Shown: piece after piece, positions 55,887 to 64,000 of the stretch
How positions within the stretch are numbered: position 1 is the first letter of the stretch
Layout of the letters: every line of letters starts with the position of its first letter
From: Tricholomella constricta
Taxonomy: Eukaryota > Basidiomycota > Agaricomycetes > Agaricales > Lyophyllaceae
Direction: 5' to 3'
NCBI GenBank assembly: GCA_013368375.1
Contig: JAACJP010000001.1
Location: 558,001 to 622,000 of the forward strand
DNA: 64,000 bases
Made by a program: the position numbers and the translations under genes
Notes under the pieces: model-generated
The model's database searches: none
Told to the model about the DNA's origin: nothing
Seen by the model: only the letters and a program-made list of their open reading frames with translations

Positions 55887-58228
55887 CTAACCCTCCTCAA
55901 AAAGGTTACACCGTCGATAATGCGCAGACGTGGCACTACGAACTTCCCGCCTCAACGCTGATCTGACAATACTGTCTCCACACCTATAGCAGAAATGGCT
56001 GTGAATGAATCAGCGACAATCGCGTGCAAGGCGCAGGGGATAACATACGTATTACAACCAGGGGACATACACTGAATAACAGGGAGTTGAGAGGATGTGG
56101 CAAATCAAGGGGACAACGCTTACAGCCATATGGTTGCAGCCGGATTCTTTTTGAATAGGAGTCTGACAACCTGCAACGGCTCAGAATCCCTGAAGATACA
56201 GTTGATATTTGAAGATGCCGCTTACCTGGACAGAACTTCCACCCACGCTTTCCCATTAGGTCCTGCAGTTCCGAAGAGCCGTCGCACGAATGCTGGGGGC
56301 CAGACACGTCCACTTCTTGCTGGCATGTTTTGCACCACGCGTACTGACAGCCTGGCAAAGGGCACACCAAGACTTTTGCTTCCTGGTGTTCTTGTCGATC
56401 CACAAACATGGAGTCCCGACACCTAAAAGACATAAAATATGCAGCAACACCGTCAATCGAACGAACAAAACGTACCGGCGGCAATGCAAAAGTACCGAAA
56501 AGATTGACATCTGCAAATCCTCAAAGACCCGATATTCGCTTTCCGTGATGCCTATCTGCTTGATAAGCGAATCCTCCACAACTACAATGAAAAAATGGAG
56601 GAATTCAGTACTTCCTCACTGATCATGAGCGATAACAATGACGTACCTCCAGGTTCAGATGATGGTTTCTCGACAACGCACACAGGACACAGGATAGGAA
56701 ATCGTTGTTCACTTAACTTTGAACGAACATATTCTGTCATACAATCCCTGCAGAAGGAATGGAGGCACTGCAGAAGTCGGACCACGTTATATTCTGGCAG
56801 CTCCTCCAAACACACTCCACATTTGAATAGGGCCTGCTGTGCCATAACAAGAGCTTCTCGCTCGACAGAGAGGCGTTGGTCTTCCTCTTCGTATCGTAGT
56901 TGCTCTTCCCTTGCAAATTCCTCCTGCAGTTGTAGAGCCAACATACGGTCACGGTCGTCCTGTCGTTGAGCATCAAACATTCGAGAAGAATTTGAAGCGA
57001 TGGCATCAGGAGAGGATTTATCCTTGCGCCAACCTCTGACAAGGCTTCACACTAAATCAATAAGATTCGGGAGGTGATCGACACAGAGTATACCTTGAAC
57101 GGCCATGCGTGCCTTTTGTCCTTGGAGCCTCGTCTCGTTTACGAGGGGCCTTCATCTCCGAAAGTTTTTGGTTCGTTTTCTCCAGTTCCTTCGCCAAAAA
57201 TGAGTTTTCGATTTTCAAGTTAGCCATTTCTGCGGTGAGCTCCAGGATCTTCATGCTCGATTCTAGCACAGTTTGGGTCAAGACGGTGGTGTCATTATCA
57301 CTTGACCGCTTTGAAACCAGAATATGTCCACAGAACTGTCTCACGAGATCCAACTGCCACTGGAATGGGTTTCCTACATCTGAGGACGAAGGCTTTTCGG
57401 ATTTGAATAGTTTCACGAGATATGTTGCAGTACTTTCAACAGTGGAGTTGAGGATGAAGCCAGCACCAAGTGGATGGTTAGGTCGAATGTGGGAGTCGAA
57501 TATTAGAAAAATGTTTCCCCTCGAAGTGGGTATTTTCACGCAGGCCACGATCTCTGGAGGCTTGGTTATCATCACAGCCGAAGATGAACTCTTGGAAGCG
57601 TTCTCCATGTCTCTATGTAAAAGACTTGTTGGAGGTCACACATAAGTATTCCAAAAACCCAACGACGCACTGTAATAAAGCCTTGAAACCTGCCAAGTCG
57701 TTTTGGCTGCTGTATGTCGGCGCTTTTACAAGCGACAAGTTCTCACTGAAGATAGGAACATCAAGAATATCTTCCATCTCTAAATGAGAGGCTTTCGTCC
57801 AGTAATCGCATATCGAGGTTATTTCCTACAGACACGATTGTCAGTCCAGTCGAACGCCCATCTCGTACATTCTAAGTGGGATAGACCCGAGGGCCAACAC
57901 TTGCCTCGGCGACTCGACGTGACAAAAGCCATCGTATCAACTCTTCTCCAGCAAGTCCTCCGTCTTCCTTTCCAAAGATCAAGCGAGCACAATTCAACGC
58001 TGCAAGACCACAAGCGGATCGCCCAGCACTCGGTGACCGACGTTTCTGGTATTGACTGACACCATCGTGGGAGATGATCTCCTGTTTGCCGAAAAACACT
58101 TGATCGAGGACGCTGTTGACGTCGGTCCCAGCCTGTTCTCCTTGTTCTCTTCGTTTTCCCTGTCGATGGCCCATTGACGACATTTCACTATCTTGCTGCG
58201 CACTGGGAGTGATTTGCAACTCGTGCAT
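55887..58228 (-). CDS. RBR-type E3 ubiquitin ligase (RING1-IBR-RING2)
   Basis: Nine exons (58228-57905, 57825-57671, 57624-57094, 57044-56647, 56581-56476, 56422-56226, 56170-56124, 56071-56049, 55998-55887) give 630 residues. The first 330 residues are a fungal-specific region (SVLDQVFFGKQEIISHDG, IVACVKIPTSRGNIFLIFDS) and a coiled coil. RING1 is CGVCLEELPEYNVVRLLQC through CPVC. The IBR holds CPLPGCQYAWCKTCQ. RING2 reads FCPGCQTPIQKESGCNHMAC then CNTHFCYRCG. The cysteine in SGCNHM is at the position of the ubiquitin-accepting residue of this class. Intron 1 (57826-57904) is GC-AG (gag|gcaagt). Exon 8 is 23 nt. Confidence 0.92.
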
Positions 58229-58644
58229 TCAATTTTCTTGCGAATCACAGTCACCATTCACAATCGAGATCTGGGCCCCCAAACTCCCTTCCAAGATGGA
58301 GTCTGATGGACGCTGATGGACTGCCAGATAAAATTGTACCCTTGAACGCGGAGAGAACTGGAAATATATCAATAAGCGCTGGAACTGGGGTAGAGGGGAT
58401 GGGTCGAGGCTTCGGTGGCATCGGTGGTTTTACGATCCATCTGGATACAGTAACGGCTTGCAACGTTCAACTCCCATTCAACTCGTAAATCTAAACACGT
58501 AACACCTCGCGTCTTTAGACGCTGGATAATCGATGCCAATCTTCGGCGTGATCAACCGACATGAGGGACGCGATGGGCCATATATAGTCTCAATTCATCT
58601 TCACTTCCTGTCTTTGTTCTTTACCTTGAAGTGTACCATACGCC
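58229..58644. promoter_or_regulatory. divergent upstream region, RBR ligase and giant GTPase
   Basis: 416 bp between start codons. A TATA-like gccatatatagtc lies around 58577-58589, about 60 bp upstream of the plus-strand ATG. Confidence 0.4.
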
Positions 58645-61600
58645 ATGAGCAAGTTCGCTCCGCCGGACATATTTCCCAACAAAGGAATATCTCAACTCGA
58701 AGTTATTGCTGCTGGTTCTTTCGTTGGCGATGCTACAACAAAGTGTGGCGATATCGACCTTGGTGGACGTGTAGGTGGTTTGTTTTGTCATCAAATCGCT
58801 GTATTAATTTCAATACAGGCCTGCGTAGAGGCCGTTGACGCCCACTCACCTTATGAGGCTGTCCCCCAAGTTCCCCATGCACCAGGGTCCTTCGCATTAC
58901 CACAAATGGATCTTGTCAAAACCATCGACGGGATGTATCGCATACTCGACCTCATCAGCGAACAAGGAAGTGGAGGATTAGGTACGAATGACGTTTATTT
59001 AAGATAGCTTGGGCTAATTTGACGCGTTTATAACAGTCGATAAAGTTGTTATTGATCAGGAGTCCTTTCGACATTTTGCGAACGATATGTCCCCGGGTGC
59101 TTATACGTCGCTAACCAAAGTGGATTTCAAAGCTTTGGATAAAGTCATAGTACACCCAATCGGTGTATATGGGGACAAGAACGAAATTATTTCTTTGCTG
59201 CATTCCATGAGTATTATTGATGACCCTACGTTAGTGCACGAAATTCTCTAGGAAAATTATCACTGATCCAGACTTCAGGGCTGGAGCACTCCGCGGCTCG
59301 AGGGACGATCCGTCAGGACCTCAGCTGCGTTCTGGTTTGTATCTAGCACGGAAGATGACGGCACCTGCCTCTCCTGAACATATCTTTGCCATCTACTGGC
59401 CAGAGGATACAACCTGGCGCGATGACGCGGCCACTTCCGTGCGCCGTAACCGTGTTACCTTCATGCGGCAAGTATTGTTCTGTCTTCACTGTCAACCACC
59501 CACCAATATTGTCCGTAGGTACCTCACCAAGCTTGCGGATCAAATTATATGCCTACTGTCTCCAGACCAAAGTCGCTCAATCATATGGAAAGACGATATC
59601 GAGGAGTCGACTATAACAGAACTCGACGATGATCAGTTGGACCGTCTCTTCACTTTTGAAGTCGCCAAGACCAAGGAGCAAGAGGAAAACGTAACAATTC
59701 GTCCGGGGTTTAGCGTAAGTTGTTCCGCCGAAATATCCCAACTCATGGCCGACTTTCCTCACAGATATCGTCTCCGGACATTGCGGTCGATTCCACGGTG
59801 TCTTCCTCCATGGCACTCCCCGAGCTCCCCGCTCACCTCAAGCTGAGACTTCTTGCAGGGGAGACCTCCCAAGCGTTTTTGAAAGTCGCATACATTCCTT
59901 CATCCTCCCAAACAACCGACGTACATCAAAGTTTTACTCTTTCCCAGTTGCAGAATTTCTTGTGCGTTGGCAGCCCGTCAAATTTATTTATTTCACAAAT
60001 TTCATAGCTAAAGATCCTCAAACCAGGATGTCAGGACTGGTCGAGCTCCCCATCGCGATGGAAGACGATGCACTTCTACTTTTTGTGCAGCATGGACTTC
60101 AGGCGCGGTATCCCAAATCTTGCGAAGGTTGGAAAACACGACGAGCTACGATTACGCAAGAGTGCAAGGAGCTGGAGCAGCGTGAATTGGAAGACTTGAA
60201 GGCCGAATTGACCAAGGGCGAACCAATAGTCCACAGCTCGATTCTTCGCGCATTGATAGATCGATCGATGCATTTCTTCCCGTGGGCATTTCAACGATGG
60301 ATGAATTCATGACGGCTGACTTCGACCGACTAATAGCATGTTTGAACGGTCAGCTATTATCCCCGGAAATGAGAACGAGGACTTTTCATCAGAAGGTACA
60401 ATGAAATAAAGATCGAAGATTTCTCTTGAAGGCTCACCACCGTCAATACTCATGTAGCTTCCATTTCTCACTTGTTCGAGCTCTACCCAAGGTTCGAAGA
60501 AGAAGTTCGAAGGGCGCTGGAAGCTGCGAAATGGAAGACCATCCCTTTAAAGAAATTTCAAGACATGAAAAAGAGGTTCATCACAGCAGAACTATTCCTC
60601 GACAAGAAACTGGATTTGGAAGATGAAAAACGCGAAGACTGGGTCAAGAAGGCGCTCGACAAGGGGTATACTCCACCTAAGGCTTCGAAATCATTTATCG
60701 ACAATGCTCTCGGTATGGTTGGTGTCACCGTCTCACGAGATGTCCCCGTCGAGCAAATCATGTTCGTCCAGGCGGATGAAGCGTTCAAGGCGACGAGCGA
60801 CTTCGACTTCTTGTCCCGTTTGTGTGCTGACGCGGGCCGTCACCACCCTCTTCTGGAACCCACCGCAGCGACAGTTCAGGATACCGCTCATCTTTATATT
60901 CGGGAACAAATCCGGAAGCACTTGAAACACCTCTACGAAAAGGCAAAACATCTGCAAGAATCGGTCTGTCAAATCCAAATCCAACGACTGGGCTCTAGCC
61001 GGCGAGCAGAGCGTCAGCGGGTTTCTCGACAAATTTTAGCAACAGATATGCAGTCGGAGGCATCACCGGATACGTATGTGACTATCACTCATGGTCTACA
61101 ATCTACAACGACTTATCTATCTTAGGCGCACGATCAAGTTGGACAACGTTCAAATTGATAAAACGATCTTAGGGTACACGATGCAGCGAGGTTAGCGTAT
61201 TCTGTGACAGCATTTTCGTTACACTACATTGACGGTCTTTCAGTGACGATAGTGGGAAAGACGATCACTCAAACGGAACCCGTCCTGGAATATCAAATTC
61301 ATGTCCTAGGATTATCTGCAGACCATCGGCACAACCTTCAACTCGATCCATCTTTCATACCCTCCCCTCAAGTGGAGAAAAGACTTTCATACTCATTTCG
61401 TTTGCCGGTGGAGTATCAAATTCTGTATGTCGACTAAACATTTCACCATACGGACCTTGATGTCCATTACTTTCTAGCCATGCCCAGCTCCTTGAAAATA
61501 GGATTCTTGTCATCGTTGACGATCGCCGAGAGGGCTTATCCGTATATTTGGAGGCACTGGATACCATCGGTGCTGCTGTTCATCACGGTCGCCCTCGAAG

Positions 61601-64000
61601 GCGCCTCCGTCATGACAAAATAGGCAAGGACATTCTCGTAGCATTCGACGAGACAAAGCGAATGCTCTCTCTATGTGCTTCGACAAAGGTTTGTCGCCAT
61701 TCGCACCTCTGTATTTATATGATTGATCAACGGTCGTTTCAGTTTCAACTCTATATCTTTGTCTTCGACGAGAAATATACGTCTCTCCAGGCATGGGGGA
61801 ATTCTTTGAACTTAGCCCCCTGGTATAATGCAGATATTTCGATCTGCCGGTCATGCTTTGTTTCTTGCACTGAAGAGATTCTTCTAATCGATACCAGTGG
61901 GCAAGCGCGAATTTTCTCATTGGTCACTCAGCAATTTCGGTGGGTCTCCGTTTGACATTTGCAAGTATTTTTCTGAAGGTATATCTGTCCTAGTCCTGCC
62001 TCATTGTCTCTGCCACATATACCGACTGCTGCATTTGCGTCACCAGATGGTGCTTGCCTCCTCCTCCTATATCCAACAGAGTCACCTGTATTACGAGCCT
62101 ATCACTGGGCGACATTCGGATCAACCAGTGGCATTCCTCTGGATATATCGCTACTCAACGGACGGGATATGGTGCTTACGTCGATGGCCAACCGAAATTC
62201 TGTCCACCTTCTAGAACTGGATCCCGTGTCCAATTGTTGCCAATCCATCGCACTGGACATCACGAAAAAGGCTACAGAATTTATGTTCAAGGAGAAGGGT
62301 TCTAGGAACCATTCTTCCAGCAGAACGGCTGGATCAGTGTGCAACTGCCTGATCGACTCTCATGCAGAGGTCTGGACACGCTTCCCCGTCGTCCCGGCAG
62401 TTCAACGACAAACAATAACTTCCGCAAATCGTTGCCGGAAAAGCATTATATTTGTCACGGAAACATCCCGCCATCGTTACGAGACTTACTTTGCAGAATT
62501 AATCCGATCGTTTGAACAGCGGTCAAGGAAACCAACTGGCGACGAACTCAAAAACATCGCCATCGAGGCAATTTCTTTTCGTGACTTACTTCTATGGCTC
62601 TCAAAGGAGTCTTGGAATCCTTCACAAATTCGTGCTGGCGAGTGGCTCGTCGACCTGTTGTGCCTGATACCGATTCACATTGCGATAACCCGCGAAAATC
62701 GTTTCATTCCGCTAAAAGACGGCGTGACTTCGGCCGCGCTGGAAAAGACATTGCTCGGAGCAGAAGTTGGGCGTATCGTGGACAGTCTCTCTATGGGGTG
62801 GTATGAATCAATCTTCCAATCATACATGACGGACAAGGTGTGTGTAATCCAGGTGATCCATCTGAGTTGTGAAGTTTAACTTCTTCTCTTGAATAGCCAG
62901 TCAAGGTTGTATCATCCATGGGTTCGTAATCCCGGAATTCAATTCCTTTGAAGGTGCCTGATCTTTATGTGTGAATAGGTGAACAATCAGTCGGAAAAAG
63001 CTTCTCTCTCAACCACCTTGTTGATACCTCCTTTGCTGGAAGCGCTATGAGAACAACAGGTACTTAACAGGCCTTCTAATTACGCCCCTCATTCCTGATC
63101 ATTTTTTTTCAGAGGGAGTTTGGATGTCAGTAACACCCACTCATGATACCATGGTGGTAGCCCTCGACTTCGAAGGTACTGAGTCTGTTACGTGTTGCAG
63201 TTTTTTCATTTTGTTCACGGCTTCACTTTGTGGCAGGGGTGCACAGTATTGAACGTTCCGCTCAAGAAGACACTCTTCTTGTTCTTTTCAATACGGCGAT
63301 TTCCAACTTGGTATGCTGTCCTGTCGATTTCGCCTCTGTCAACTCTACTTATATATTTGGCAACCGAAGGTCCTATTCCGCAATAATTTTGCTCTTTCGC
63401 GTGATATAACGGGCCTTTTCCAATCGTTTCAGTCTTCTTCGACAGTCCTTGATCCTTCCGCGAATCCTTCCCTCTTCAGATCTACGTTAGCTATCATCAT
63501 CAAGGTTCGGGATTCACTTCGTTTTTTGAAAAGAAATGACCGAATATTTAGGACGTCGTGGACTCCGATAAATCTGAAATCGTTCGAGAGTGAGCAACCA
63601 TTTCTTGAGCAGCAGGACATAACTCATCAGGGATTTGTAGGTTCTCTCTCAAATTTCAGGTCGAGCTACATACGCTGTTGTCCAAGCGCCACAAAGCTGA
63701 TGGTCATACAGAAAATTGTCCAAGAAGAGCAGGATGCAAATTTTATATCTCGACTCCATGCTGGGCGTCTGAACATTATTCCGTGGCCAGTGATAGAATC
63801 TAAGCAATTCTACACACTCTTCCCTGCCCTCAAGAGACAGCTGGATAGACAAGAAATCACCCATCACACGGCCGGCGAATTTCTACACACTTTGAAGACA
63901 CTGATGGCCAAAATCAAGGTTACTTTGCTTTCTGCTAAGCCTTCTTCCAATTCATCTGAATCCCCGTCACTTAGGCAAATGACTGGGGCGCATTATCGCG
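58645..64000 (+). CDS. very large VLIG-like GTPase, 3' end beyond window
   Basis: Clear 5' exons are 58645-58770, 58819-58981, 59037-59229, 59279-59467, 59519-59714 and from 59765. Later coding blocks lie at about 60472-61075, 61190-61430, 61480-61690, 61740-61940 and 62010-62840. The first 1300 or so residues are unrelated to anything I can name (IDLGGRACVEAVDAHSPYE, FIPSPQVEKRLSYSFRLP). The GTPase domain starts near 62900: VVSSMGEQSVGKSFSLNHLV (P-loop GxxxxGKS), then MRTTEGVWMSV, VVALDFEGVHSIERSAQEDT and LVLFNTAISNLVLFRNNF, the arrangement of very large interferon-inducible and GBP-like GTPases. Intron 4 (59468-59518) is GC-AG. Junctions near 59.95, 60.28 and 60.42 kb are not settled. The protein continues past base 64000. 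Confidence 0.7.

Noticed and set aside
61080..61190. apparent frameshift in the giant GTPase before VHDAARLAYS
   Set aside because: An intron of about 100 nt from gtatgtgac to cttag joins SPDT to VHDAAR in frame, so no frameshift is needed.
1..64000. CRISPR arrays, rRNA operons, insertion sequences, prophage
   Set aside because: No spaced direct repeats, no rRNA-like blocks and no transposase or integrase motifs were seen; the DNA is intron-rich nuclear fungal sequence.

Overview
The window is nuclear DNA of a filamentous basidiomycete, most likely an Agaricomycete. The evidence is dense short introns (mostly 47-66 nt) in nearly every gene, about 2-3 kb per gene on both strands, and typical fungal families: a Zn2Cys6 regulator, an NCR1/NPC1-type sterol transporter, SCH9, a Crinkler-type protein and a multi-pass membrane family I associate with mushrooms. 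I traced exons by hand from GT-AG signals, phase and family motifs. Unless stated otherwise, the exon sets given keep one open frame.

Layout. 1-2.5 kb: 5' end of NCR1 (-) and DPH1 (+). 3-8.1 kb: a disturbed block with a short repeat element, a Crinkler-HNH gene (-), and a broken second copy of the RPC6 / phosphopantetheinyl transferase pair whose intact copy is at 31.6-34.4 kb. 8.6-30 kb: membrane protein, SCH9 kinase, sucrase/ferredoxin-like protein, SIRT5-type sirtuin, mitochondrial small protein, acyl-CoA dehydrogenase, Zn2Cys6 regulator, PAB2, bL19m, IVY1-like protein and mitochondrial Asp-tRNA synthetase. 29.9-38.4 kb: F-box protein, RPC6, PPTase, MAK32-like kinase, NC2 beta, SmF and a DUF2423 protein. 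38.8-50.6 kb: multi-pass membrane protein, ERB1, ARP4, a Gln-rich protein, TRS20 and PCP1. 50.8-64 kb: CLASP, an RBR ubiquitin ligase and a very large VLIG-like GTPase running off the right edge.

Most genes are core housekeeping functions: translation (DPH1, bL19m, Asp-tRNA synthetase), RNA and ribosome biogenesis (PAB2, SmF, ERB1), transcription and chromatin (RPC6, NC2 beta, ARP4, Zn2Cys6 factor), mitochondria (PCP1, acyl-CoA dehydrogenase, sirtuin), trafficking and cytoskeleton (TRS20, CLASP, IVY1) and nutrient signalling (SCH9). They do not form one pathway. The unusual parts are the duplicated and internally inverted RPC6/PPTase block beside a Crinkler gene, an apparently high share of GC-AG introns, a GA-AG splice junction in the MAK32-like gene, and the giant GTPase.
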